Notes: generated by a model from the letters alone, not told the origin. A stretch of DNA of 64,000 nucleotides from Brachionus manjavacas (GCA_019054805.1 JAHQIY010000014.1:558001-622000); one strand, 5' to 3'; numbered from the stretch's first letter, positions 22,088-35,845 are shown. Numbers and translations: made by a program.

Positions 22088-25000
22088 TGATTTAATATCT
22101 ATACTGTGGTTCTCTTAATAACTACATCACCGAAACTAGTCATCTTAAACGTCTATAGCTTTGCAGTGCAACACTATGATCTCACACGTCTATCAATTTG
22201 TTAGCAACACTGGATTAGTTATTAGTAATATTTTATTTTTCTATTTTTAATTTTTTTTTATTATTTGTTTAGGCTAAAAGAGACCATTTATTACGTAATT
22301 AAATTATTAGATAAAAATTTTTCTCATTATTTTGCGTTATAAAACAGAGTACCAACATAAACAAGAAATATAAATTTTTAAATACCTAAAAAATTTAAAA
22401 AAATGATCTCCGATCTTTAAGAAGAACAATTTTGTTCAAAAGTTATGTCTTTTGGTCTTTTAAAAATATAGAAAGAAAAAAATCAATTTCTGTCTCAATA
22501 TTTATGGAAAAAAATGATAGTTAGAAAAAGTCTAAGTGTTTTGGGATTTACTTTGACTCAAGATTAAAAGGTTTTATGAAATTCAATTCAAAAGAACAAT
22601 TGCAAACGTCTGTTAATCTAGGTTGTCACTTGATGATTGATGATGATGATGATATTCAAAATAAAAAATTTCTTTCTTTTATTCTAGAAGTCAAAAATTA
22701 GTTCTGTGCACCAAGATTTAATTCAGGTATTCACAGAACTGTAGATTTTATCTAATTTTTTTTTTATTGCTACTTTTTTTATCCTCTTTTATTCTCGAAC
22801 CATTTAGTATTTAAATCATTAATCCCTGTCATGCCTTGCTTAAATCTTTTGTTCACTTTTAATTCTCTATTTTTTATGTTTTACTTTGAATTTTAGTTTT
22901 ATTAAAAAATTTAAAATTTCGGACATAAAACCCTTTGATTAAGTGGAATTTGAACTATTTAAAAGTTTATTAATTACATTGTATTGAAAAGGATCGGACA
23001 AAAATTATGAGTTTTAATAGAATGAAATATTATCGTTTGATTGCCTTTTAAAACAAACAAAGATAGAAATTAAATAAAGATTATAAAAATGTATGCTCAT
23101 CTTTCTTTTTTTAATTTAAAAAAAAAATCTAAATATTTTCTATTATTTTTATAATTTTTTCTAAGAAAAAATGAAGATTTTGACGAAAATTCTAAACAAA
23201 AAAATTCTAGAATAAAATTTTTTAATAAAATAAACTCGGTCATGCGTCAAAGAGCTTGTTCAATTCCTATCTTTATATTTTTTGAAAAATCAATAATTTT
23301 GTATGAAGAAGGATTAATTTATAATTTTCTTATAAATTATTGTTTAATAAAGAAAAAATTATTAACGCAGTTATTAAGGAGAAAATAATTCACCCGATAT
23401 CTTTAATTAAATCATTATAATTATTATGATCGGACAGGGTCTCAAAGTCAATTAAATAACAAAATCCACCTTCCTTTAAATCAAAAGCAAAATTGTAAAT
23501 TTTTTTCTATCTTTTAAAATCTATTGAATTAATTTGAAATTTAAAATATCATCAGTATTTTGATTAAACGTCTTTAAATAAAAAATTAAGAAATTTAGCA
23601 TTATAATAAATGATAAAATCGTTCTAGACAGAAATATTTTTATTTAAGATTTAAATGAAGCATCTCCAGAAAGATTTGGATCTTGTTCAAAAATTTAAAG
23701 AGGAAAGTTGAAGCTAAAGGTCTTGGAGACAATCATTCATAATATTGATTTAAATGACAAAAATTCTATTTAAAAAAATTAGTCATGTTTTTCTGCGGCA
23801 GAACTTTACGCAATCTTGTTTTTGATTTATGATAATTTTTAGCCAAACAATTGATAAAATAAGTTTTCTTTTTTTATTTAATTAAAATAAAGTGATTTTA
23901 TTTTTACTAATTAGCCTACTTGTTTAAGCAACAATTTATCAAAAATTAAATTAATGAAAAAAAAGGGATATTTTGAAATTTTGTTGATGATTAAAAAAAA
24001 AAGATTATTTTTAAATTTCTCTTTTAAATTTTAAATTCCACATTTAAATTAGTAATAGGACTTTATTAATTTTTTCACAAAACTATTTAACTTATCTCTC
24101 TTTATTGGAAATTAATCCTTAAAAACATCTAAAATATTACTAATTTAAAGATTTTTAACTTTAAATTAAATATTAAAAGTTATAGAATATATTTATTATT
24201 GATTGAATTCAGAAATTTTAAAAATTCACCCAAAGAAGAACATGTTAAGTCTAAAATATTCCACCACAGCTTCCCGTAATTTTAGCTACGATAATTAGAA
24301 AAGACAAGATTCGTGATAAACTTGTTTAAATGTGGGTTCACGTCATTATTTAAGAGTTATAAAAATTTAATTTATCTAATCATGGAAATCTCAGCAAAAA
24401 AAAAATTATTTAGAATACAAAATAATAGAAATCAATTAAAGTCTTAAACTCTTACAAGTGTTAATAGATTTAAAGGACTTGAAATCTTCAAAAATTTCTT
24501 ATCACTCCAAAATTAAACCCGTAATCAAACTGAAACTTTTTCAAAAAAAAATTTATTTAAAACTTGAAAAAATCAATTAGCTCTAAATAGTCTCAACAAT
24601 TAAAAAGTTAAATTATAATAAGTTGCAAAATCGATATTTTCTGCATTTCAAAGTAGATCTGATCTGATGGGACAAGAAGAAAAAAATGTTTAATTAACCA
24701 AATAAATTTCTAATTAATATCTTATTTTTATATTTTATTTAATTATTTATTCTGCTTTTAAAACTCATTTAAAAGTTAGGTGTAAGCAAATAATTTATTT
24801 TAGATAGCATTTGTAAAAATTAATCGATTAAAACTTAAAATAAAAAAAAAATCCTAAATTAAATGTTTGTTAGGCTCAAATATTTGATTGAATTTAATTA
24901 TGGCACTCTTTAATTCAAAAAACTTTACGAGCTCAAGTCATCTTAAATTAAACTAAGCTCTTTATTTAAATTCTTTATGAAAAAAGCGTTCTATATTGAT

Positions 25001-28000
25001 TTTATTAAGTAATAAAAAATTCCCAAATTAAATTTTAATTGACATTTTTTTTCAATTTTTAGTAATTTAATAAAATAAAAATTTGAAAAATCTCAAATTT
25101 TTTATCTTCATTTTGCTGAGAGAGGAAATAACTCACTTAAGGTATGAATTGTCTCAGCTCAAGCGTCTGGTAAGCATATCTTGAAAGCTAATAAACCTTT
25201 ATTGAGTACTTCCGATCGTTTGTTCACAACAATTGGTTTAAATCATTCAAATGTGACATAATTAGCGACAATATATCTCCAGGAAAAGGGAACAAAATAA
25301 TGGGATCATCATAAAATTGCTAAAAATTCTTCAACACTTAAGAAAAAAAATCCTTGCAATATTAAGCTTTGTATCCATTACTTAAAACTAAAATCTGATA
25401 AAAATTGCATTTTTTTTCTCCAAGACCTAGCAGTAAATCGAATTTAACAAAAATAACTTTTTTTAATTAAATAATAAACTCGAAATTTTTATTTTAAAAA
25501 ATAATCTAAAGGAAAAAATAATCAAATTTTTTTAGCATTCATCCGAGGAATTCGTAAACCCTCGAGTTCCAAACTCAACCAAACTTAATACAGCAAGAAA
25601 TTTTCAATTAATTTAAATCTTTCATTTTTTGCTTTTGTCACCATTTTCCCAGTGGAAAATCACATCGCCGAATTAATACAAAAAACGTGCAACTAGATTT
25701 TTCTAATTTTCTTCATCAGCTGATTCAAAATGATCGATACCTTTTTGTGATGAAAAAAAAAAGAAAATAACTTTTCTTCTATTTTTATAATTAAAAGACA
25801 TTGTATTTTATTAAGGATATCGGTAGTTGCCTAAGAAATTCGTTCAAATAAGCTAATGGCAAAAACACTCTCAATTATAGATCGTAAAAAGAAATAATTG
25901 CTCTTGGAGTCTTAAATTAAGTATAGCGAAGAAAAATAAAAAATTAAATTAAAAACAAATAATTATTAATAGGAAAAGGAAGTTGTGTAAGTGACTTTAA
26001 AATGGCATTTATTCCATTATGAAGCTCCTTGGCGACCAAAAATCCAGTTAATTCTCATACCCCTTGCAAAATAGAATTTCATTTTATTTTAAGATTTAGT
26101 GCGCTAAAAACTGCTTCTAATTTGCATCTGATTAAACAACTATGATTGCTCTAAAATTTCACTTCGATGGAATCCCTAGTTCTTATTAGCATTTTATTTT
26201 TGACAAGCAATATCCTTAGATAAGATTAGATTATTCAGATATTTTTTTCTTTAGAGCTAGGAACATAATTATCCGACAATATTTATTTACAAATGCTGAA
26301 TGAGTGGCCTAAGTGCTTAAGCGAGAACCATGATTCCAACAAAGCAAGATAGAAGCCTAGTTCAGCTTACTTGGAAAGCTATTAACCTTATTCTCTCATT
26401 TAACATTTAAATTCTTGATTCGCTTTCAACAGGTACAATATGGCAGATTACCGAGTCTGAGTTGATCTACAATAAAGGCCAGATAGGCAGCGTGTGAGTG
26501 TTGAAACCTAGATAATAAACAACCGGCGCTTCCACTGACCGCGTAAGACAAAAATGTGTCGGCATCTCAAATTTAAGAATAAAAAGCGTCTTAAAATTTT
26601 CTCTCTCCCTCTTTCAAGTCTTGTTCCTTAAATATTTATCAATAAATTTAAATTGCTAATTATTGCTAAAAATTTATTTAAAAAAATTAAAAGAATAATT
26701 ATTTTTTTAAATTAGTACTAAATGATTTTCTGACAAAATTTAAAATACTTGGAAAAAGGTTCTACTCACACAGACTAGAAATAAAGAGAGAAAATAAAAA
26801 ACTAATTTTGAAGATAAACTAATTATTCTTTTTATTTTTTAAATTATGAGCTAATGTTGTTCAGAAAAAATCTATAAGGTTAAACAAATAGCTAAAGCTC
26901 AATGGGAATTTAAACTAGGAGCTAAATATGGACTCGGATTAATGGAATAAAATAATTGTAAAATCAGACCAAAATTGTAGCTTAGTTTAAAGAATAAAAC
27001 ATATTTAGAACAGCCTGAAATTCCAAAGCAAATGCTACAAATGAATCGAAGCCTTTGTAGATAAGAATACACCAATTGAACACAATTTTTCCATTCAAAC
27101 CTTCAATTGAATAAAAATGGAAAATAAAAATAAAATTTCTTAATTACTTTTTTTTAATTATCTATTAAAAAATTTAATTTTTCAAGATTTATTTTGCATA
27201 TGTAGATCGTTGTGATTAGTACATAGCAAATTTAGAAATAAGTGCAGCACAGCTAAGACTGTGGTGCCTTACCAAATAAAGAAAGCTAGATTTAGATAGA
27301 ACGAAATAAGTAATCGCATGCCGTGTGAGATCAATGTGTGAGTATGAGCGTGTGCACCAAAATTTTATCTTAATATATATCAATTTTCATTAATCTAAAC
27401 AGAATTTTAACCTTTTCTAAGAAAAACATTACTGATGTAATTTAAGCAATTTCAAACGCAAATAGTAATCGCTTGTTGTAAGCGAGGCATTTTTAAGAAA
27501 ACTAGCTGCAAATAGATAGATAGTTCAATTGAATTAATTAGCTATATTTCTAAAGCTATCTAAAATTTAAAAATTTCCAAAAACAAAATTAAATTTTTAA
27601 ATTATCATGCAAATATGGTTATTGAGCTTTGATAAAATTTAGATTTTTTTAATTTTTCAAAACAATAAAACTTGTTATCTGAGTAAATAAATTGACAAAA
27701 AATTGATTTTTTTTTGTTTTCTAAATAAATTGCTTTTTTTATTGCTGCCTCAATTTGCCATGCTCAAATCGGAATTTTATTGATCTGACGCCATTTCCTT
27801 CACTGCTTACAGAATATATCAGCTATTAAAACACTCTTATCAAGCGCTAATGACTATCAAAAGTACTCGATAAGAGTATTCGATTAATTTCTCTAATGCA
27901 AATTGATTTTATCTAAGACTCTTGTTTGATTTTAACCGGAAACTACCGATAAACAAAACCCAATAAAAGTAATAAATCATTTTAATTAAAAAATTGACTC

Positions 28001-30291
28001 AGCAATTGTTCTATCATGAAAAAAATCAAAATTAGTTAAAAATCGATTTTTGCTACATTTATAGGTAGTCTCTTGACAAAATTTTTGCTTAATAATGGAG
28101 CAAATAGTTTAGTTCTTTTTTTCTCGAAAAAAAATCATTAATTATTTAAGTTTAAGAAAATTATTTTCATTGCGGCACTAAAAAAAAAAATTGTTATGAA
28201 ATTAAACACATGAGCACAAAGCCGTAGCTGGAAAATTTTCATTCACCCTAAAAAGCTAATTAGATTTTGGAACAAATCGGAAATAATTTTTTTTTAAATT
28301 AAATTAGACTAAATTTTAAAATTTTCGCCAGGTTTATATACCAAGAGGCATTCACTGAGACAGTCAATCAACCTCACTAGCACAGAAACACTACTACTAA
28401 TTTTGACAACTGCGTAGGCTAAATCAAATTAGAAATTATCACTCGGAACAAAAAATTGCTACTAGACCTTTTTAAAAGACTTGTCATTAAGGTCGATATT
28501 TTTGAATGGGTTAGGGATTAAAAAACCTCTCTTTTAAAATATGCTTTTTTAATAAAATAAACTTCATTTTTGTTAAAAATGTTTTATAAAAGGTTAGATA
28601 ATGCAAATGAAAATATCTTTAATAATATTTGTTAATTATAAAAAAAATAATGTCTTTTTTTGAAGTTTAAATTTAAATTAAAAAAAATCTCTAAAATCTA
28701 AAAAATTTCTAAACTAAATTTTTAGGCAATTATTATATTTCAAATTGAAACTAATTTTTTCCGGAAAATGCTGAAGACTTGGTCTCATTTATCTGACGTG
28801 CAGCATAGCTTGTTGGTTCATCTTTCTCATCAAAATTTATCATTATTTTGCATTGACTTTATTTAACAATTTTTTTTTAATTAAAAATTTATTGTCGGGT
28901 CTGAAAAAACAAATCCTGTTAGGCCTCAATTTATTTTATTAGAATGAAAATAAAAATATTTCAAAAATTTTTATTCTAGATTGGAAAGAAAAACATAATC
29001 TTCAAAAATAACTTAATTTTTTGAGAAAAATGTGAAAGAAGTACCAAAAAAGGGTCGAAAAAAATCCTCGGGCGTTTGAGTATTGAGAAACCTAAAACCC
29101 CAAATAGCAAAATAGATTAGCAAATGGTAGAGTATAAAATTTTGGGATCTATTGTTTAGTTTAGAATTAAGTAAAAAATAAAGAGAGAATGAAAAATTTA
29201 TCTCTTTATTTTGTTTCATTACTAGAACATTTATCTATCGGGAATTTTAGTTCGATTGGAATGAAAATCTTGTTTTATCATGATTTGATTAATTATTGTA
29301 AAGCTTGTAAAATTGATACTATAAGTTGTTCAAAGCCAATAGTTAAAAATTATGTAACTTAAGAATGGTAGAAGATCTTGATTCTTGATGAAATAAACAC
29401 ATGTTAAACTAGCTAAACACATTTTAGAACCAAGTTAATTGGAAATAGTTGTCTGAAAATTTGTAAAATAAATGATAAGTTGCACAACTAGTTCTGAGAC
29501 AAAAAAGGCAATAATCTTTTGTTTTAAAAAAAATTTAAATGCGGTTCTAGCACGATATTTGAAAAAAAAAAGAAGAATTTTATGTGATATTTAAATGAGA
29601 GTTATTTGAAATTATGTAAAATATCTGCGAGTAAAGAATGAAAAAAATAACTCTAAGATTATTTATATTGAAATTGCTTGATTATCAAAACAATAATTTA
29701 AATACGTTTCAATAAGATAATTCAAAGTAAAGCGAAAAAAAAACGATTGAATAACAGATCTTCGAATAGGTAGTATAAGAAAAAAGAATCTGTCTGTTAT
29801 TAATAAAAAGATATCGAGGTAAATAGATCTATAAACTTGCGATCAGCTAGGAATTAAATTTTCATGCGAAATCCTATTCAATGTACCCAAATTAAAAAGT
29901 AATTTAAATATTATTGAATTCGACAAAATCTTCATGATAGATAATTTAGTATAAAAAATAAACAAAGTCTAAAATTATTTAAAAAATTTTGGACTTATGA
30001 GACTTAAAGTAAGATTATTTAATGCAAGATTTTGATTTCTAATTTCTGGAAAAATAATTTGTAAACCAAAAAAGGAATTTTATTTAGATGATGAAACAAT
30101 GTAATTCAAAGTGAATTGAAGAGAAATTAATTGTATGTTAAAAAAAAATTGTTTATTAAATATGCATAGTATTAAGTTCGAACTGATTCTTTAAACAAAG
30201 AAAAAAATAATGATTGAAAAATAATAAATTATTAATTTATTATTTGTAAAAATAAATTAATAATTTATTATTTGTTAAAAAAATTTTGCTT

Positions 30292-30607
30292 TTAATAAAA
30301 GCCTGGGTATGATCCAAATGATGGTGAAGCTGAAAAAGATTGACCAGAAGTAAGTGATTGAGCTCCGTATAATGAAAGAGGGCTCAATTGGGCAGCACTG
30401 AATTGTGGAGATGACAAAACAGCAGTTTGATCAAAATTGTATGTTGAACCCAAACCGGAGTATTGTTGAGCTGGAGCAAATGATGGCTGAGGTGCAGCAA
30501 ATGATGCTTTACCGAATGAAGCTGATGGGTAGCCTTTTTTTAAATTAAAATAATTAATCTTATTTGTCTAAATAAATTTTAATCTAAAAAATATTACCGT
30601 TGAACAT
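30292..30607 (-). CDS. Small Ser/Ala/Gln-rich protein, family copy A
   Basis: Exon 1 is 30598-30607 (ATG plus two codons and one base: MFN|). A 64-nt GT-AG intron (30534-30597) follows, then exon 2 at 30292-30533 ending TAA. The product is 83 aa: MFNGYPSASFGKASFAAPQP, then FAPAQQYSGLGSTYNFDQTA and a C-terminus SFSASPSFGSYPGFY. No signal peptide, membrane segment or known domain is visible; the composition (S, A, P, Q, G, F, Y) suggests a disordered or structural protein. The first exon is too short to find by ORF length. A TATAAATA lies at 30676-30669, 62-69 bp upstream of the ATG. It is divergent from copy B across 497 bp. The family has six copies here; I do not recognise it. Confidence 0.7.
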
Positions 30608-31104
30608 TTTTATTTTCTTTAGTATTTAATTTTTTGAAATAATGATTTTTATATTGATTTTAAACTTTTATTTATATTTAAAAAAAATGAAACTACTCAT
30701 GCTTGAATATACTTTTTTTCTTAGCACATATAGCTTTTTTATAACATCAATAGTCATATGACAAAATGGCTTGAATGGTTTTAATAATTTAGCATTTTTT
30801 AATTTTTTATACACCCACGACTCACGAACTAAAACCAGAACTCCATTAGGAACACATTCAATTTCTGACTGATCACTCGTTAATTCATATTATCTTCAAA
30901 GATAAATAAAATAAAAAAACTTTAGTTCATTGAAAGAGAAAAATCAGGGAATTCAAAGAGAACATTCTATTAAATGGTTATTCAAGTGTATAAATAAAAA
31001 AACTCATTCGGGCTTTAAATAATTATTTCTATATATAGTAGAAACTATATCATAAGAAAACTAAATAATTGTACAACAAAATTAGTTATTAAAACAAAAT
31101 AAAA
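30608..31104. promoter_or_regulatory. 497-bp divergent promoter between copies A and B
   Basis: The spacer between the two ATGs is 497 bp, exactly the length of the E-F spacer (55524-56020). Reverse-complementing E-F gives recognisable similarity in the same order: CATGCTTGAA, AACTAAAACCAGAACT, AGGAAC.CATTCAATT, CATTCTAT. TATAAATA lies at 30669-30676 (minus, for A) and TATATATA at 31030-31037 (plus, for B), each about 62-75 bp from its ATG. Confidence 0.65.
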
Positions 31105-31420
31105 ATGTTTAACGGTAATATTTTTTAGATTTAAATTTATTTAGACAAATAAGATTAATTATTTTAATTTAAAAAAAGTCTACCCATCAGCTTCATTCGG
31201 CCAAGCATCATTTGCTGCACCTCAGCCATCATTTGCTCCAGCTCAACAATACTCCGGTTTGGGTTCAGCTTACAATTTTGATCAAACTGCTGCTTTGTCA
31301 TCTCCACAATTCAGTGCTGCCCAATTGAGCCCTCTTTCATTATACGGAGCTCAATCACTTACTTCTGGTCAATCTTTTTCAGCTTCACCATCATTTGGAT
31401 CATATCCAGGACTTTATTAG
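31105..31420 (+). CDS. Small Ser/Ala/Gln-rich protein, family copy B
   Basis: Exon 1 is 31105-31114, the intron 31115-31178 (GTAATA...AAAAAG), and exon 2 31179-31420 ending TAG. The product is 83 aa, beginning MFNVYPSASFGQASF, with the family middle (AAPQPSFAPAQQYSGLG) and C-terminus SYPGLY. The frame is intact, and exon boundaries and intron length match copy A. Differences from A are mostly single substitutions (G4V, K11Q, T34A). It points away from copy A. The partner gene SCLY begins 1.4 kb downstream on the same strand; there is no sign of shared function. Confidence 0.7.
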
Positions 31421-32813
31421 AAGCATTTTTTAAAAATAATTTCTTTTATCAAATAAATTAGTTTTTCTTTCTTTTTTTCTTTAATTGATTACCAAAAATA
31501 ATTTTCCTTCATTAAGCTTTACTATAGATTAGTTCAAACATTTAAATGTTTTTTTAAAGGAAATTTTTTTTGATAATTGAATTTCATGTCAAATTGCTCT
31601 GAAGCTATTTTCTTACCTTTCGATTAAATTTTATCTTTTATTTCCTTCCTAATTTCTTTAAAATTTCATTTAATTTTCTTTCCTAATTTCTTTTTCATTT
31701 TTTTTTAAAACTTGACTATAAAATCACATCATTCATTTTTCATCGACAAAGGATCATAAATTCTAGATCTAAATTTATGTCTTTATTTTTTTTAAAGTTT
31801 TGTCTCAAAAATAAATTCTCCTGATAGATAAATTTAATTTTTTAATATGCCTATTCATCTTTTCTTTACATGTCAATATTAATCTATAGCTCATTTTGTT
31901 ATTAAAATTGTTCTCGTTCTAGTTAAATTGGCTCATAATTTAGCATATTTATTTATATAATTTGTTTGCAAATATATTTTTTTCTTTATTCTTGGTTATT
32001 CCTAAATTCTTTAATTTTTTTTATTTATTGAAAAATATTAAACTCGATCCTATCAAATGGTAGTTTTTACTAATAAATTCAAACTAAAGATATATATCTG
32101 ACATCCCTGAATATTTTCGAATTTTTCCCTATGCTCAATTGCAGGATCTGGCTCTGGCACGTTTTTTCAATTAATATTGGTACATTCTACATTTCTTTAT
32201 CTAAAAATGTTTTTTTTTATCTTTCTTTCCAATTCATAAAAAATATATTTTAAAAAACGATTAAATTTTTGTTTACACAATTAACTTTATTTATTTGAAA
32301 CCTCAAAATTTCTATTGATTATTGGCTTTTTTATCTTGATTTAATCTGCCTGATTTGTTTAAATTAATAAAAATATTTTTATTTGTGTTGCTAAAGCTTC
32401 TGCTTCTACCAGATAAAAAGAACTCGCATAATTAAACAAAATAGCGCTCTATAAACCATTATCTTTTTTTATCCACTTGTGTTAAACTAAATCTTTTATT
32501 TAAATCTGAATTATACTCTAAAGATTCGAAAATTAATCTTTTGATTTTAATTTTTTTATTTGATTTAACAAAAATTTTCAAATCGATAGATCAAAGCAAA
32601 AATGAATAAATAAAAAGTCAAGAAAAAAAATTGGAGTGAATGATTTGAATTTTTAAAATCCGCATAATGAATTGGAATAATTATAATTTAACAAAAAAAC
32701 TCAACCATAAATTTAAAATATTTTCTCGAAAAAATATCAAACTCATTTTTCCTAAGTATAATCTAATTTAAATGTGGAAACCCAATTTAAACAAAATATT
32801 TTAATTCAAAAAA
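31421..32813. other. Intergenic region upstream of SCLY
   Basis: AT-rich sequence with pyrimidine-rich runs (31600-31960) and no exon I can support. The proximal 200-300 bp presumably hold the SCLY promoter, but no core element stands out. Confidence 0.5.
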
Positions 32814-34253
32814 ATGTGCGAAAATTTGAATGAAAAGTAAATTTAGATTTAAAAATTAATCCTAAGTCATACCCAAAGTCCTTCCTTAGAAAGGTGTATC
32901 TTGACTACAACGCAACAACTCCACTAGATGCCGAAGTCATTCAATGCATCACCGAATCTCTGTGCAAAGGTTGGTCAAATCCGTCAAGTCAGTACAATGC
33001 TGGCAAAGATGCCAAAGCTGAAATTAACAAGTCAAGGGGTCTGATCGCTCAAATGATAAACGCAAACTTTCCAACTGATATTGTTTTCCTATCTGGTGGA
33101 ACTGAGGTAAAAATAAATATTTGAAAAAATAAAAAATTTTTAATTCAATTAAGGCAAATAATGTGGTTTTTAATTCTGTTTATATTCATTATCAAAATTT
33201 AAAAAAAAGATTTAATGATTTGGATCCATTACCACATTTCATTATATCAATAGTGGAGCATGATTCAGTGAAATTAGTCGCTGAGCACTATGAGAAAATT
33301 GGCCTTGGAGGTAGGAAATAATAAATTTAGAAGATAAAAAATGTATCTTTAAAAAAAATTTAAGAGGTGTCTGTTGCTAATGTTGATTCAACTGGTGCTG
33401 TTAGAGTCAAAGATATTTTAAAAATGATCCGACCAAATACTATATTGGTATCCATAATGTTGGCAAACAACGAAACTGGAGTAATTCAGCCAGTCGAAGA
33501 ATTATCAGCAGAAATAAAAAAAATAAATGGAAGGAGAGTTCCAATTTTTGTTCATACTGACGCGGCACAAGCCATCGGGAAGATAAAAGTAGATGCAGAA
33601 AAGCTGATGGTTGACTATTTGACAATTGTTGGCCATAAATTTTATGGACCAAAGATAGGTGCTTTATATGCGAGAAATTGTTTGGGTAATGATTCGGAAA
33701 AATCACCCCTTTTCCATCTTTTCCAAGGCGCTGGACAAGAGGGTGGATTGAGGCCTGGTACAGAAAATACACCGATGATTGTAGGCCTTGGCAAAGCATG
33801 TGAATTGGTCACAAAGAATTTGGATAAATATTCAAAGCATATGCAAGAAATAAGGGATTACTTGGAAAAAAAATTAATTGTAAATTTTAAATTTTTAAAT
33901 GCTTTTGTTTTATTACTTTTTTAAAGGAAGTTTTTGGTGTTGAAAATTTAAGATTTAATGGAAAATCAGATAGCACAGAAAGACTGCCGAACACGTGCAA
34001 TGTGTCTTTTATTTCAAGTCCAAAATTTAAAGGATTTTTGATACTTAAATATTGTGATTATTTGGAAGCCAGCACAGGATCGTGTTGTCATTCCGGAGAA
34101 TTCAGAGCATCCAAGATATTACTGAAAATGAATATTGATTTAAATGATGCAGCAAATGCACTTCGATTGAGTGTAGGAAGAGATACTACAAAGCAAGATA
34201 TAGAATTGGTAGTTCAGGATATTCAGAATTCTTTGAGGAAGATTTTAAATTAA
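32814..34253 (+). CDS. SCLY: Selenocysteine lyase
   Basis: PLP-dependent enzyme splitting L-selenocysteine into alanine and elemental selenium, for selenium recycling in the cytosol. Five exons: 32814-32836, 32890-33106, 33154-33310, 33365-33879, 33927-34253, with GT-AG introns of 53, 47, 54 and 47 nt and all phases consistent. The product is 412 aa (human about 445). It is a class V aminotransferase-fold protein: [11 protein letters not shown] at 11-21, SGGTE|ANN at 76-83, VEHDS with His116, [16 protein letters not shown] with Asp198, [16 protein letters not shown] with the PLP lysine Lys224, RPGTENTP with Arg262, LPNTCN, GSCCHS with the catalytic cysteine (Cys358 by alignment) and ALRLSVGR near the end. 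The VGHKFYGP and [10 protein letters not shown] motifs fit SCLY better than the mitochondrial desulfurase NFS1. The 23-nt first exon was chosen because its splice restores KKVYLDYN in frame. Confidence 0.93.
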
Positions 34254-34855
34254 TATTTTGTGATTTTCAAAAAATAAAAATTATTGTTGCATAATTTTAA
34301 TTATTTTTCAAATTATTGAAATTTAGAAATGTATTTTAAAAGTTGAATAAAAAAACCAATTAATCAATTAAAAAATTTTTAGCCAAATAATATCCGAAAA
34401 GAAAGCTGTTTAAAAAAAATATTATTTTTTGACATTTAATTTACACGAAGTACACCTAATTTGTTCAAAGTTCGTAACGATTTTAAATTAGCATTTACTA
34501 ATGGGATGATATTTCCTAAAATAGATCTTGTTCAAGAGAAAGAATAAATATTCCTTAATCCTAAGTTTTATCAGCTAGTTATTTAAAAAAATGAAAGTAT
34601 GAACATTTGTAATTTTTTTTTGATTTTTCAAAAGTTTGTCTTAATTTATTATTATTTGAAAATTTTAAATAATCTTAAACTTAAATCTGGGGTCAAGGAA
34701 GTCGCGAAAAAAAAATTAAATCTTTCAATTTTATTATTCTTAAATGAATAAAACATAAGCGCTAACTTTATTTGATTTAAAATTTCTTAATTGATTTTAA
34801 TTAATTTTCAAGTAGTCTGCTAGATTATGGATTAATAAGTTAGTTTTTTTTTAAT
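34254..34855. other. SCLY 3' flank, no gene seen
   Basis: Two AATAAA-like hexamers within the first 100 bases could serve as the SCLY polyadenylation signal. The rest is AT-rich and without features. Confidence 0.4.
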
Positions 34856-34861
34856 TGTTAG

Positions 34862-35442
34862 GCAGTATTTATCAGGGGAAAAGCAGATATTGCCGCTAAG
34901 GATGGACTCTAAAGGAGACGTGTTTACTCATTATGATGTGTGCAACAAGGAGGAGTAAAAGTTAAAAGAGAGTAGTTATTTTGACAACCTTTTAAAGAGC
35001 TTGTCTGTGGGAGGTCATGTTTTAAAATGAAAAAAAAAAGATTTTTTAATTATTAATTTATTTATTTAATTTTAGAAAATTTTAATTTTGAACAAATGGT
35101 CGATTATTACTGGATTTATTATCCATTTCTACATTATCACTATGGGTATATTTCGGATGCCGTTCTGTTTAAAAAAGCAATTGGAAGCACCCAAAGGAAC
35201 AAAAAAGAGGGCTTAAAGACAATTCTTCAAAATTACAGCTATAATCCCTCCATTTAAGTTAAAATATGGAGTGGAATGGTAAAAAAAAAATAACAATTAC
35301 CAAATAGATTAAAAAAAATTAAATTTTATGTTAAATAATAAAAATAATTTAGAATTATTAATGTTGGAGAAAAGACGGGCAAATCTGATGTATCCAATTT
35401 AATAGCTCTAAATTATGCAACAATTATGATTTCTTAATAATA
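34862..35442 (+). other. Three protein-like segments, unrecognised (possible exons or a decayed gene)
   Basis: Three blocks have protein-like composition, each preceded by a plausible acceptor. The first (about 34862-34959) encodes QYLSGEKQILPLRMDSKGDV up to CNKEE and a stop. The second (about 35078-35260) encodes FEQMVDYYWIYYPFLHYHYG, then SDAVLFKKAIGSTQRNKKEG, and a stop. The third (about 35352-35437) encodes INVGEKTGKSDVSNLIALN and a stop. Donor sites that would remove the stops and keep frame are not found: phases mismatch and one +1 shift is needed near 35240. It is either a degenerate gene or a chance run. I do not recognise the family. Confidence 0.25.
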
Positions 35443-35611
35443 ACACTGGTGGAAAACCCATCAGTGCCAACAAAATATTTTAAAAAAAAAATTTTATTTT
35501 TTTTTAAGATGACACATGCTCAACTGACTGCACCGTTTGAGCTCGACGGTGGCATGCGCACAAAAAGATCAGCGCATGGTCAGACACTTGTATTTTCCTT
35601 TCTTTTTATAG

Positions 35612-35845
35612 CAGTGTTGGGATCCGTACAAGTGGACACTTAACCGTCCAAAATTTTCAGAAACCGTGGCCGTATTTGCATTAACCGAATAACCTTTTGA
35701 CGGGCGGACATTAATGATCAGCCAAGTGTTCTATTTTTTGGGCCGCCAAAAAAAACCGGTTTTAAAAATTAGACTGCCTAGCTGACTGGCCAAAAAACCG
35801 TCCTTGTATTGGACCGGTTTGTCTTGACCGAATCCAACACAATAT
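35612..35845. mobile_element. Short TIR repeat (hAT-like MITE?)
   Basis: The left end CAGTGTTGGGATCCG (about 35612) and right end CGAATCCAACAC (about 35834-35845) form short imperfect inverted repeats. The interior is mixed-composition and rich in CCGG/ACCG words, unlike its surroundings. The left 60 bp recur at 9486-9545. CAGnGTTG termini suit hAT elements, but no 8-bp target duplication is evident. Confidence 0.45.

Larger units (their letters stand above)
17099..30290. other. 13-kb AT-rich tract without recognisable genes
   Basis: I find no exon with protein-like composition and no homology. Runs such as 20469-20754 are open on both strands only because of low complexity. The tract includes a LINE scrap at 18640-18850, a 136-bp direct repeat (19539-19674 and 21952-22087), a repeat tail at 21880-21951, and short less AT-rich islands at 26430-26560 and 27180-27350. 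It could be intergenic, a distal regulatory region or an unseen long intron. Confidence 0.5.
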
